Shown: in pieces, positions 23,345 to 32,547 of the stretch | How the letters are laid out: every line of letters begins with the position of its first letter | Numbering within the stretch: the stretch's first letter is position 1 | Source of the DNA: Scytonema hofmannii PCC 7110 | Lineage (GTDB): Bacteria > Cyanobacteriota > Cyanobacteriia > Cyanobacteriales > Nostocaceae | Length of the DNA stretch: 64,000 nucleotides | NCBI RefSeq assembly: GCF_000346485.2 | Contig: NZ_KQ976354.1 | Span: 9,101,333-9,165,332, forward strand | Reading direction: 5' to 3' | Notes under the pieces: generated by a model | The model's input: only the letters and a program-made list of their open reading frames with translations | The model's database searches: none | Told to the model about the DNA's origin: nothing | Position numbers and translations under genes: made by a program

Positions 23345-23505
23345 TGAATTAGAAACATGGATTTTGGCATTTGTTAAGCGGTCATTGTATCAGATTTTAT
23401 TTCCAGAAAAACTGAAGTGATGAGAACTTTTAAGCGCGTAGACTGCTTGCAGAAGCTAATTTTCTCTGCTGACATTTATTACAGATGCGGTTGATTGAAC
23501 AATAT

Positions 23506-23539
23506 AGATCCCCGACTTCGCAAAAGTTGTCGGGGATCT
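23506..23539. repeat. Palindromic element AGATCCCCGACTTCGC… (copy 5)
   Basis: A perfect 11-bp stem in the same orientation as copy 4. After it the sequence GAGGTTTTCTATGCTTCAG matches the first bases that follow the other palindromes (the 3' end of a DUF4351 gene), then diverges at about 23560. This is a third unit cut off after about 50 bp. Confidence 0.75.
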
Positions 23540-23583
23540 GAGGTTTTCTATGCTTCAGTAAAGTCTTAATTCATACTTGCCTT

Positions 23584-23685
23584 GGCGATTAGAAATCGCG
23601 GCTATACAGGCAAAACCCACCTACGTGGGTTTCAGAACCTTGATTTTTCGTGAGTCCGCGCAGGCGGACTTTGTTTGTATGGTAG
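23584..23685. repeat. Dispersed repeat GCGATTAGAAATCGCGGCTATA…
   Basis: The arms GCGATT/AATCGC form a hairpin; the element continues with ACCCACCTACGTGGGT and a second hairpin, AGTCCGCGCAGGCGGACT. Relatives occur near 10327, 40221 and 57224. It lies directly before an OsmC remnant. Confidence 0.75.
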
Positions 23686-23845
23686 TCAAGACAAACCTAT
23701 TATTTATGGCTCGTCTGACCCATCTTTTCGTGGTGACCCAACACGGTATAATGCAGAGGAACTGCTGGTGGCATCAATTTCTGCTTGTCATATGCTTTGG
23801 TATCTCCCTCTGTGTGCTAGTACAAAAATTGTTGTGACGGATTAC
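23686..23845 (+). pseudogene. OsmC-family gene scrap (central part)
   Basis: The segment from CAAGACAAACCTATTATTTA to GTTGTGACGGATTAC matches 11607–11766 almost base for base. It encodes the catalytic-Cys block (SISACHMLWYLPLC) but neither end of the protein. It ends abruptly 90 bp before the cytochrome gene. Confidence 0.85.
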
Positions 23846-23935
23846 AGAGGAAGAGAATACGGCATTTTGCCGCATACACCTTTGTCGCATACTACAACCA
23901 ATTGGTTAACAGGAATGAACTTATTTAATGTTGAT

Positions 23936-24283
23936 ATGAATATCAAACTTCCAAAGCTCATCACTATTTTATTAGTGATATTCGTGGTTTTAAGTTTCTC
24001 TTTCCTTCCTGAAGCAATAGCAGCAGATACAAATAATGGTGCTAAAATTTTTAGCGTAAATTGTGCTGGGTGTCATATCAACGGGAGCAATATTATTAGA
24101 CGAGGAAAGAACTTAAAATTGAAAGCACTTAAGAAATATGGGATGGATTCTGTAGATGCGATCGCATCTATCGTAACCAACGGGAAAAACAATATGTCAG
24201 CCTACAAAGATCGGTTAACCGAGGAAGAAATACAAGATGTCTCTGCTTATGTTTTAGAGCAAGCACAAAAAGACTGGCGATGA
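23936..24283 (+). CDS. petJ: Cytochrome c6-like soluble electron carrier
   Basis: The protein has 115 residues from ATG 23936. Residues 1–28 (KLITILLVIFVVLSFSFLPE then AIAA) form a lumen-type signal peptide. The mature protein has the heme site CAGCH, the GMDSVDAIASIVTNGKNNM region with the axial Met, and the closing VSAYVLEQAQKDW helix, all typical of cytochrome c6. It carries electrons from cytochrome b6f to photosystem I or cytochrome oxidase in the thylakoid lumen. An in-frame reading from 23675 fuses it to the OsmC scrap, but this is an artefact. CAGCH instead of the more common CAACH, and several Lys/Arg in the mature part, suggest a basic or secondary c6 paralogue. Confidence 0.85.
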   Translation: MNIKLPKLITILLVIFVVLSFSFLPEAIAADTNNGAKIFSVNCAGCHINGSNIIRRGKNLKLKALKKYGMDSVDAIASIVTNGKNNMSAYKDRLTEEEIQDVSAYVLEQAQKDWR

Positions 24284-24296
24284 GAGAAAATCACCG

Positions 24297-24421
24297 ATGA
24301 TGACAGGCGAGACGCCTATCCTACACCACCAACCACCAATGATGACAGGCGAGACGCCTATCCTACACCACCAACCACTAATGATGACAGGCGAGACGCC
24401 TATCCTACACCACCAACCACT
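24297..24421. repeat. 42-bp tandem repeat, three copies
   Basis: GATGACAGGCGAGACGCCTA begins at 24299, 24341 and 24383, giving a 42-bp period with almost no differences. Each unit contains the small inverted repeat AGGCGAGACGCCT. A TAACAACTAACA tract follows. Confidence 0.9.
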
Positions 24422-24490
24422 AACAACTAACAACTAACTAAATTCATGAACCTACAATTCACCACAGATTTAAACATTTGTCGCCTCTTA

Positions 24491-24890
24491 AACAGTTTGT
24501 GGTGGTTTTTTATCAGAAAAATATTTAGGTGTTCCAGAACCAAGAGGGTCTGAATTGACGACTGTCAGCTTGAAAAAATACAAAAATATGATAAATGGTT
24601 GGGGTGATTGGCAGCTATTCCAAGAATTACTGTCTGCTGTCAAGAGCATAGCTGACAAACACAGTGTTAGTATTCCCAATGTAGCACTGCGTTATATTTT
24701 AGACAAACCAACAGTAGCGGGTGCGATCGTTGGCGCAAGGCTTGGTATAACCGAACATCTGGAAGATAATGCCAGAGTATTCAGCTTTACATTAGATACT
24801 GAGGATTTGCATCAGATAGAAGCAGTCTCTAGCAAATCGAGGGACTTATATCAGTTAATCGGTGACTGTGGGGACGAATATCGGCGATAG
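24491..24890 (+). pseudogene. Aldo/keto reductase remnant (C-terminal third)
   Basis: The frame opens after a stop near 24488 and reads CGGFLSEKYLGVPEPRGSEL, SLKKYKNMINGWGDW and ALRYILDKPTVAGAIVGARL through to a normal C-terminus. This is the last third of an AKR barrel, including the NADPH-binding VGARLGITEHLEDN segment. The catalytic Asp/Tyr/Lys/His tetrad lies in the missing part, so no activity is expected. It could be the endpoint of a deletion that brought it next to the 42-bp repeats. Confidence 0.8.
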
Positions 24891-25082
24891 GTGCTTATAG
24901 CCTAACACTTTTTTAAGTTTCAAGAAAAAGGTAGAAAGTCGGATTCCCCACCTGTCATCCTCTCACCTTATGACCATAATAGGTAAATAGGTATGATTGT
25001 ACACAGTTCATTCAACCCGTCATATTTTACCTGAGTCAGAACTGCTAAAACACTTCTTAAACCTAGCTTACCGAAAATACTA

Positions 25083-26555
25083 ATGCTTACAATTACTCCA
25101 CTTCTCTCGAATCAACTTCCTAGCCTACATTACTCCTTCACCCCAGAGCGCTTCGATGAAACCTGGGAAGCTCCCTTGTCTACCCTTTTGGGACTGGGAC
25201 GTGCGGCGGGTGCTGATTTTATTGAATTTTTCTTAGAGCGTGTTAATTATATTAGCTGCCTTGCAGAAGAAGATACCATCACCAGCATTACACCCCGTCT
25301 GTCTACAGGTGCGGGAGTCAGAGTTTTTCGTGGTCAAGCAGATTGTTATGTTAGCACCAATGACCTAACATTTTCCGGGTTGAAAGCAGCGTTGGAAAAA
25401 GGGCTTTCTATCATGGGGTTGCAACTCCCCGCACCCAACTCTTTTATCCCAGAAATTAACTTGGAACTGCTGCGAGACTACGCCACCAAAAGAGGTAAAG
25501 ATGGGTGGCTACCTCTTTGTAGCTCAATTCGAGAAATGGGAGAACTATTGCTTGAAAGTACCGACCAACTCAAGCAAAAGGCAAATCACATACAATCGCG
25601 CCGCAGCACATATTTCCGTGATTGGCAAGAAGTTTTAGTCGCCGCTAGCGATGGGACTTTTGCTCGTGATATTCGCCTCACCCAATCGGTAGGTCTCAGC
25701 CTTCTGTGTGCTGATGGAGCTAATCGCACTTCTATTGGAGAACGTGGTGGTAACACTAGCGACCCCAATTTCCTGAGAACTTGGGACTACAAGGAAGCAG
25801 TAGAACAAATTTCCGAATCAGCTGGAAAAATGCTCTACGCTGATTACGTAGAGTCAGGAACTTACCCCATTGTTATGGCAAATCACTTTGGTGGGGTTAT
25901 CTTCCACGAGGCATGCGGACACCTACTTGAAACGACTCAAATCGAACGCAACACCACTCCTTTTGCTGATAAGAAAGGTGAAAAAATTGCCCATGAAAGT
26001 CTAACTGCTTGGGATGAAGGGCGGACAGAAAACGCTTTTGGTACCATTGACATGGATGATGAAGGAATGCCAGCCCAAAGAACCCTGTTGATTGAGAAAG
26101 GAGTTTTAAAGAACTTCTTAGCTGACAGGACTGGTTCTTGGCGCACCGGACATCCCAGAACAGGTAGCGGTCGCCGTCAGAATTTCACCTTTGCTGCAGC
26201 AAGCCGGATGCGTAACACATATATTGCGACAGGCGAGTACAGTGTTGATGATATCTTTGGCTCCATTGACAAAGGAATTTACTGTAAAAAGATGGGTGGC
26301 GGTAGCGTTGGTGCTACAGGTCAATTTAACTTTGGTGTAGACGAAGCTTATTTGATTGAAAACGGCAAAATCACTAAGCCATTAAAGGGAGCGATTTTGA
26401 TTGGTGAAGCTAAGGAAATTATGAACAAAATTTCCATGTGCTCTCAAGATTTATCTCTTGCGCCTGGTTTTTGTGGTTCTGTCAGTGGCAGTATTTATAC
26501 CACTGTAGGACAGCCCCACATTAAAGTTGATTCCATCACCGTAGGTGGACGGTAA
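25083..26555 (+). CDS. tldD: TldD-type metalloprotease
   Basis: The protein has 490 residues. The zinc motif HEACGHLLE (about residue 277), the downstream [15 protein letters not shown] block and the C-terminal [20 protein letters not shown] glycine-rich stretch are those of TldD. TldD and TldE form a heterodimeric protease that degrades unfolded peptides and helps mature some ribosomally made peptides. The pmbA/tldE partner follows 133 bp downstream, so the pair is complete. No precursor peptide gene was recognised nearby. Confidence 0.93.
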   Translation: MLTITPLLSNQLPSLHYSFTPERFDETWEAPLSTLLGLGRAAGADFIEFFLERVNYISCLAEEDTITSITPRLSTGAGVRVFRGQADCYVSTNDLTFSGLKAALEKGLSIMGLQLPAPNSFIPEINLELLRDYATKRGKDGWLPLCSSIREMGELLLESTDQLKQKANHIQSRRSTYFRDWQEVLVAASDGTFARDIRLTQSVGLSLLCADGANRTSIGERGGNTSDPNFLRTWDYKEAVEQISESAGKMLYADYVESGTYPIVMANHFGGVIFHEACGHLLETTQIERNTTPFADKKGEKIAHESLTAWDEGRTENAFGTIDMDDEGMPAQRTLLIEKGVLKNFLADRTGSWRTGHPRTGSGRRQNFTFAAASRMRNTYIATGEYSVDDIFGSIDKGIYCKKMGGGSVGATGQFNFGVDEAYLIENGKITKPLKGAILIGEAKEIMNKISMCSQDLSLAPGFCGSVSGSIYTTVGQPHIKVDSITVGGR

Positions 26556-26685
26556 ACAGTGACCAGTGACCAGTGACCAGTGACCAGTGACCAGTAAACA
26601 GTGACCAGTGACCAGTAAACAGTGACCAGTGACCAGTGACCAGTGACCACTAACAACTAACCACTAACAACTAACCATCAACCAG
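26556..26685. repeat. GTGACCA heptamer array and TAACAAC tract
   Basis: About ten copies of the 7-bp unit GTGACCA, interrupted by AGTAAACA variants, fill 26560–26648 between tldD and pmbA. They are followed by TAACAACTAACCACTAACAA. Slippage-prone arrays of this kind also occur at 10041, 58362 and 60778. Confidence 0.9.
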
Positions 26686-26688
26686 ACT

Positions 26689-28032
26689 ATGCCCAATATT
26701 ACTGAGATTGCAACTTACGCCAAGGAAAATGCAGAAAAGCTTGGCATCAACAAATTTGATATTTATGGCTCAAGTGCAGACCAAACCAGTGTACAAGTAG
26801 ATCGAGGTGAGCCGAAGCAAGTGAAAGCTTCCAATCTTTCTGGTGTCACTGTTCGTGTTTGGAATGAAGACAACACAATGGGTGTCACCACGACAACAGA
26901 TGTAGACCCCAAAGGACTTGAGTTAGCTTTGAAAACTGCATATGAAGCAAGTTTCTTTGGTGTTAAAGAAAATGTGCCAGATTTTAGTCCTGAAGCGACT
27001 GTTCCCATAGACCGTTCCTCTGACGAAAAAGCACCTCAAGTCCCTGTTGCTCAACTTATTGATAGTTTATTAGCAGCTGAAAAAGAATTACTGAATGCTC
27101 ATCCAGCGATTAAGGGAGTGCCTTACAATAGTTTGGCGCAAAGAGATATCGATAGGTTCTATCTCAACAGCAATGGTGCTATGAGAACAGAATCTCGCTC
27201 CGTAGCATCAGTTTATCTTTACAGCAAAACAGAAGAAGACGGGAAAAAACCTCGTAGTGCTGGTGCTTTTAGAATTAGCCGGGGTTTAGAAAATTTAGAC
27301 ATTAATGGTTGTATCAAGGAAACAGCAGAGAAAACTATCAGCCATTTGAATTATGAAAAAATCAAGTCGGGTAAATATCGAGTTGTTTTCTCACCAGATG
27401 CTTTTTTAAGTTTACTGGGTGCTTTTTCTAACATATTCAACGCTCAGAGTATTTTGGACAAGCAAAGCTTATCTACCCCTGATGATTTAGGAAAGCAAAT
27501 TGCTTCTCCTCTGCTTTCAGTCGCTGATGATGATTTACATCCAGCCAACGTTGGTGCAGAAGTTTTTGATGGTGAAGGAACTCCTACTCGCCGAATTTCA
27601 CTCATTGAAAATGGCGTTTTAACAAACTTTCTCCACAGTGCAGGTACTGCAAAAAGAATGAACGCAACCCCAACGGGTCATGCTAATATTGGTGCAAAAG
27701 TCACTGTCAGCCCCAATTTCTATCATGTCTTTGGATCTTCTGCGACGGCTGAACAGGAATTGAGCTTGGAAACTGCTGAGAATGTCATTTTGATTGATGA
27801 TTTACAAGCTCTGCATGCAGGGGTGAAAGCTTTACAAGGTTCTTTCTCTCTGCCGTTTGATGGTTGGTTAGTGAACAAAGGTGAGAAAATTAGCATTGAG
27901 TCAGCTACTGTTGCGGGAGATTTTTTGGAAGTCCTCAAGTCTATTCTTTTTGTGGAAAAAGAAGCGGAATTAACTCCTGGTGGGGTTTGTCCCAGAGTTT
28001 GGGTTGATGAACTCTCTATTACTGGTGAGTAG
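26689..28032 (+). CDS. pmbA: PmbA/TldE-type partner protein
   Basis: The protein has 447 residues, the normal PmbA length. The N-terminal strand region (KFDIYGSSADQTSVQVDRGE), the central EVFDGEGTPTRRISLIENGV block and the closing GGVCPRVWVDELSITGE match the family. PmbA lacks the HExxxH zinc site and forms the non-catalytic half of TldD/E. Together with tldD it makes one operon. A second PmbA-like gene lies at 58401. Confidence 0.92.
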   Translation: MPNITEIATYAKENAEKLGINKFDIYGSSADQTSVQVDRGEPKQVKASNLSGVTVRVWNEDNTMGVTTTTDVDPKGLELALKTAYEASFFGVKENVPDFSPEATVPIDRSSDEKAPQVPVAQLIDSLLAAEKELLNAHPAIKGVPYNSLAQRDIDRFYLNSNGAMRTESRSVASVYLYSKTEEDGKKPRSAGAFRISRGLENLDINGCIKETAEKTISHLNYEKIKSGKYRVVFSPDAFLSLLGAFSNIFNAQSILDKQSLSTPDDLGKQIASPLLSVADDDLHPANVGAEVFDGEGTPTRRISLIENGVLTNFLHSAGTAKRMNATPTGHANIGAKVTVSPNFYHVFGSSATAEQELSLETAENVILIDDLQALHAGVKALQGSFSLPFDGWLVNKGEKISIESATVAGDFLEVLKSILFVEKEAELTPGGVCPRVWVDELSITGE

Positions 28033-28271
28033 CTAGATTTTATTGCGCGGATGGGTAGGTGTAGAAAAATAAGTTCCCAAAAAAAGTACTCTAAAGCTTT
28101 GATATATAAGGCTTTGAGTCCATTTAAAAACAAAAACCATCCGCGATACTTACCAGATAAGCTTTTCAGCGATTTTCTCTTGTCACTACCACCCGCGATC
28201 GTGCTATGATTAGACCATCCGCGCTACCGCACCTTGAAAACCACATATAGTAAGCTTTTCAACTCCAAGCA
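28033..28271 (+). promoter_or_regulatory. Putative CRISPR leader
   Basis: This 239-bp gap precedes the first repeat on the side from which transcription should run, given the GAAAC-3' repeat end. It contains two copies each of ACCATCCGCG (28139 and 28214) and TAAGCTTTTCA (28156 and 28252), which suggests a structured leader rather than random sequence. Orientation is inferred from the repeat end. Confidence 0.6.
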
Positions 28272-29459
28272 GTTGCAACTTATACTAATCCCTATTAGGG
28301 ATTGAAACAGATATAGATTTAGATACAGTAGTTAGAAAAACATCTGGTTGCAACTTATACTAATCCCTATTAGGGATTGAAACGGGATGCTCTGGCTCAT
28401 CGCTCTGTTTCTCGAACTTGTTGCAACTTATACTAATCCCTATTAGGGATTGAAACAATTGTGATTTTGTTTCAAGATTCCAATATTTAGGTTGCAACTT
28501 ATACTAATCCCTATTAGGGATTGAAACAGTACTGATGCCTGACCGCACCGATTATTTTTGTTGCAACTTATACTAATCCCTATTAGGGATTGAAACGAAA
28601 GAAAGCGCATAGGTCTGCATATCCTTCTGCAAAGTTGCAACTTATACTAATCCCTATTAGGGATTGAAACGGTAGTAAAACAAAGGGATACACAGCTTAT
28701 TTAGGTTGCAACTTATACTAATCCCTATTAGGGATTGAAACATATTGAAAAATTTAACCCTATATTTCTATAGGGTTGCAACTTATACTAATCCCTATTA
28801 GGGATTGAAACAAGTAAAAATGGTTCACAAGCCATTGCAAACTCGTTGCAACTTATACTAATCCCTATTAGGGATTGAAACTTCTACTAATTCTAGTTCG
28901 TTTACAAAAACCCATGGTTGGTTGCAACTTATACTAATCCCTATTAGGGATTGAAACCCATTGGCGTTAGACCCAATTGTACCCTTTAACGTTGCAACTT
29001 ATACTAATCCCTATTAGGGATTGAAACGCAACTAACCCCGATATGAGCGGAAAAATTTCTCGTTGCAACTTATACTAATCCCTATTAGGGATTGAAACCC
29101 TTTATCTACAGGTAGTACACGTGTAGCATCAAGTTGCAACTTATACTAATCCCTATTAGGGATTGAAACTTTGCCATCATGCCCCACTGCTTGAGGCACT
29201 CACAAGGTTGCAACTTATACTAATCCCTATTAGGGATTGAAACGGCGCAATCACGTATGCAAAACGCCACGCTGACGGTTGCAACTTATACTAATCCCTA
29301 TTAGGGATTGAAACCTTTTGATAAAATACGCCAGCAAGATAGCCTTGGCAATGTTGCAACTTATACTAATCCCTATTAGGGATTGAAACGGAACTTTTTG
29401 CTGCCAATAATTTCAAAAGAGAGTTGCAACTTATACTAATCCCTATTAGGGATTGAAAC
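28272..29459 (+). CRISPR. CRISPR array, 17 repeats and 16 spacers, no cas genes nearby
   Basis: The 37-bp repeat begins GTTGCAACTTATACTAATCC and ends TATTAGGGATTGAAAC, with an internal palindrome AATCCCTATTAGGGATT. Repeats start at 28272, 28347, 28420, 28491, 28560, 28634, 28705, 28775, 28845, 28921, 28991, 29062, 29133, 29207, 29278, 29353 and 29423, and all appear identical. Spacers are 32–39 bp and all different. The GAAAC end and 37-bp size are usual for cyanobacterial type I-D and type III arrays. No cas gene lies in the window, so the array would have to be served in trans. The array ends at a group II intron one base after the last repeat. Confidence 0.98.
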
Positions 29460-29460
29460 A

Positions 29461-31110
29461 GTGCGACTCGTTTTAGAGTAAAAATACTTAAGTATATAGC
29501 TCTAAGTGAGAACGACAAGGAAAAACCTTGAAAAGCTCATAACTGATTTCTGGATGTAGGTGAAAGCCCTACCCTGGAAAGGAAACAGTGACCCCCAACC
29601 TGCCCACGCTGAATAGACTCGGAATTCTATAGAGCGAAGCTGGGAACAGGACGCAATCAGAGCCAAAAGCAGATATGGCACACTGGCGTTAAAGGGAAGA
29701 TGAAATGGATAAACAAGACCTAAAAAAGCGTCTTAATCCCAAGCGGTAATCTGGAAACAAAATACTGACCTCACACCCGATTCTCGCGGCAATCTTGTTT
29801 CGTTAGCCGTATTCCTATGAGAAGAGTGTAGGCGAAATGGTCTGTCCTAAATCATCAATCAATCAGAAATTGGAACGAGGAAAAATGGTGATGGAGTCTG
29901 GGGGGAGGTCGAAACCCTAGTAAGCGAGACGAGACGCCGAAAACTTCACATCAGGTAGGACGAACCGTAATTGGTTTGAGGCAATCAGAGTATAATTAAC
30001 AGAGTAGAGTATGGTTAGACACGTAGAAAATAACTACAGTGAACTCTGGAAAAAGTTAGCGTGGAAAAAACTCCGCAAAAACCTATTCCGCCTACAAAGT
30101 CGATTATATAAAGCGAGTCGAGAAAATGACCGGAAACGAGTCAACAATCTACAGAAGCTAATACTGAGGTCGCGAAGCGCAAGATTACTGGCAATTCGAC
30201 AAGTCACGCAATTAAATGTGGGAAAAAAAACGGCTGGAGTGGATGGTAAAAAGTCCTTAACCTTTCAACAAAGGTGGGAACTTGATGACCATTTAAGAAG
30301 AAATATCCCAGAATGGAAACATCAAGAACTCAAAGAAATTGCCATAGCAAAAAAAGACGGGAGTCAAAGAATACTAAAAATTCCGACTCTTGATGACAGA
30401 ACATGGCAATGCATGATGAAATATGCCATAGAACCAGTACATGAAGCATTATTCAACGCCAGAAGCTATGGATTTAGACCAGGACGCTCAACACATGATT
30501 GTCAAAAATTGCTTTTTCAAAATTTGAATTCAAGTGTGAACGGCAAGGAAAAACAAATTCTAGAAATAGACATTGAAAAATGTTTCGATAGAATCAATCA
30601 CAACTTCCTCATGTCCAAGGTCATAGCGCCTCAAAACGCAAAAAAGGGACTCTGGAGATGTCTGAAAATAGGAGTCCATCCAGATTTCCCGGACTCTGGA
30701 ACACCACAAGGAGGCGTATGTAGCCCATTACTTGCGAATATAGCATTAGACGGAATCGAAGAAATCCATAAATCTCTGAGATATGCAGATGACATGGTAT
30801 TTATTCTGAAACCCCATGAAAATGCTCAAAAGATACTTGAAAAAATTCAGGAATTTCTGCACAAACGAGGACTAAATATTAAAGCTTCAAAGACCAGATT
30901 AGTATCCGCGACAGATGGTTTTGACTTTTTAGGCTGGCACTTCCAAGTCCAGAAAAATGGCAAGTTTAGATGTACTCCCTCTGCGGAAAACTTTAAAACT
31001 TTCAGAGCCAAAATCAAAACGATTGTCAATAACTCGAATTTGGGGGCTTTAGAGAAAGCGGAAAAATTAGCTCCCATCGTCCGGGGATGGCGAAATTATC
31101 ATCGTTACTG
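29461..31110 (+). mobile_element. Group II intron, 3'-truncated, abutting the last CRISPR repeat
   Basis: The element begins GTGCGACTCG, the canonical 5' end of bacterial group II introns, one base past CRISPR repeat 17. About 550 nt of structured, non-coding sequence (domain I–IV, with blocks such as CCTACCCTGGAAAGGAAACA) precede the intron-encoded protein gene at 30011. The homology ends inside the protein gene near 31110, so the endonuclease region and ribozyme domains V and VI are missing. It cannot splice or move. The 3' exon and whatever followed in the CRISPR array are gone. Confidence 0.85.
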
Positions 31111-31243
31111 CTTCACTGTATTGAATACTTGGCTTACCACTTTTTACTTTATAGTAGAAAAGCCACACACCAACATAATTTTGATGATTTTTCTCCAACC
31201 ATTCCCGCCATTCTTTCCGATTTTTGGCATAAAAGGTTTCTAA
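30011..31243 (+). pseudogene. Group II intron reverse transcriptase/maturase, C-terminally truncated
   Basis: The first 367 or so residues are a typical intron-encoded RT. The RT blocks include KKDGSQRILKIPTLDDR, YGFRPGRSTHDCQKLL, EIDIEKCFDRINHNFL, GTPQGGVCSPLLANIALDG and the catalytic RYADDMVF, followed by FLGWHFQVQKNG. The maturase X domain begins (LAPIVRGWRNYHRYC) and then breaks off. The last 44 codons are antisense readthrough of a YdeI gene fragment (FTVLNTWLTTFYF onward), so the C-terminus is artificial. Reverse transcriptase activity might survive, but maturase and endonuclease functions should not. Confidence 0.88.
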
Positions 31244-31264
31244 TTGATTATCAAACTTCGACAT
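31109..31264 (-). pseudogene. YdeI/OmdA-like protein, N-terminal fragment
   Basis: About 52 residues remain from ATG 31264 (MSKFDNQLETFYAKNRKEWR, then NYVGVWLFYYKVKSGKPS and YSEAV). These are the N-terminus of the YdeI/OmdA-like family. The next codons come from the intron RT gene on the other strand. The normal protein is near 190 residues, so two-thirds were lost in the same deletion that truncated the intron. Confidence 0.8.
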
Positions 31265-31490
31265 AATAAGAACTTCTTAAAGTTTCGGGTTGGATTATTG
31301 TAAGACTTACGCAAACTTAACAGTATTCTGGGGATTTCACCTGTTGCAGATCTCCCCTAACCCCCTTAAAAAGAGGGGCTTTGCGTAAGCCCTGCATAAA
31401 ATGAAACCGTCTTTTAAGATAGGGAGTGCAAGGGTATTTCGTCTTGCACTTTCTTGCTGCAAGTTTGATACGTTCTTGCGAATCGCAAAT

Positions 31491-32366
31491 CTAACTTAAA
31501 GCACTTCGCAGCCTTTGTTCAAAAGCAACTAAGTCTATTCCCAGGTTTTGCAGCACTTTAATTGCGGCTCCTCCTCCACCTCCTGCACCTTCACGAAGAA
31601 TACCCAATAATAAATGTTCTGTCCCAACATAGTTGACACCAAGTTTTTGAGATTCTTCTACCGATAGTTCTAAGACTTGCTTGGCTCTGGGTGTGTAGGG
31701 AATATCTAAAGGCGTATAACCTTTACCTCTACCTATAATTTTTTCGACTTCAATCCGTGCTTTTTCCAAGCTCACCCCTACAGAAGTGAGAATCTCAGAT
31801 GCTACCCCACTACCTTCACCAATCACGCCTACTAAAATTTGTTCTGTCCCAATAAACTCATGTCCTAAGCGGCGAGACTCACTTTGTGCAAAAAACATAG
31901 CATTAATGGCTTTTTGGGTAAATCTTTCATATCCTTGAAGGCGAAATCTCTCAGACATGAATCCGAACAATTTTTGAAAGATAGCCTCAAAAAATCTTTC
32001 AAACATAAATCCTTCCTCTGTGTGTGTCTTGTTAGTGGCTCGAGAAGCACGATCGCCAAAAATACCCGTGCGATCGCTTCTTGTTTTCCCTGTGGTTAAA
32101 AAAGCAAGCAAATCCTCCATCGTCTCAGCATTTGCTGAGTACCACAAAAATTGCCTATCTTTTCGGCTAGTGACTAACCCCTCGTTTCGCAGCTTCTCCA
32201 AATGGTGAGATAAGGTGGAGTTCGGGATTTTTAGTTTTTCCTGAATCTCTCCCACTGTCAAGCCTTTTGGGTAAGCTGCAAACAGCAGCCGCATAATTTC
32301 AAGCCGTGGTTCTGACCCTAGTGCAGCAAACATATCTGCATAGCGAGCCGTTTCTTCATTATCCAT
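31491..32366 (-). CDS. ArsR-type HTH fused to two Clp N-terminal repeats
   Basis: The protein has 291 residues. Residues 1–95 are an ArsR winged helix: [20 protein letters not shown], then the recognition helix [20 protein letters not shown] linker follows, then residues 140–290 carry a double Clp_N domain with the paired motifs [18 protein letters not shown] and [18 protein letters not shown]. Clp_N normally binds substrates or adaptors of ClpC/ClpB. Fused to a DNA-binding domain it would make a regulator controlled by, or degraded through, the Clp machinery. There is no Walker motif. A metal-site Cys pair of classic ArsR sensors is absent. The function is inferred from the architecture. Confidence 0.88.
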   Translation of the reverse strand: MDNEETARYADMFAALGSEPRLEIMRLLFAAYPKGLTVGEIQEKLKIPNSTLSHHLEKLRNEGLVTSRKDRQFLWYSANAETMEDLLAFLTTGKTRSDRTGIFGDRASRATNKTHTEEGFMFERFFEAIFQKLFGFMSERFRLQGYERFTQKAINAMFFAQSESRRLGHEFIGTEQILVGVIGEGSGVASEILTSVGVSLEKARIEVEKIIGRGKGYTPLDIPYTPRAKQVLELSVEESQKLGVNYVGTEHLLLGILREGAGGGGGAAIKVLQNLGIDLVAFEQRLRSALS

Positions 32367-32547
32367 ATTACTAGAATAATCGAAATAATGTGGATGTCAA
32401 TGTTAATTTTCTAGTAGGGGCGCAAGGCATTGCGCCCCTACATCTTTTTAACTACGAACGGAACATAGAGATTTTACCTTTTACCCTGTAAGTTGGTAAT
32501 ATGATAAAATTCCCTTTTTTCACCCAACCAAAATCAACCTTTAAGAA

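Noticed and set aside
28443-28640. Open frame inside the CRISPR array
   Set aside because: It consists of CRISPR repeats and spacers read on the minus strand.
30011-31243. Retron or diversity-generating retroelement reverse transcriptase
   Set aside because: The 5' non-coding RNA begins with the group II intron signature and the protein has the start of an X maturase domain. No template/variable repeat or msr/msd was seen.
28033-31490. cas genes near the CRISPR array
   Set aside because: I looked for Cas1/Cas2, Cas10 and Cas3-type motifs around the array; only the intron reverse transcriptase is present, and it is of group II intron type, not an RT–Cas1 fusion.
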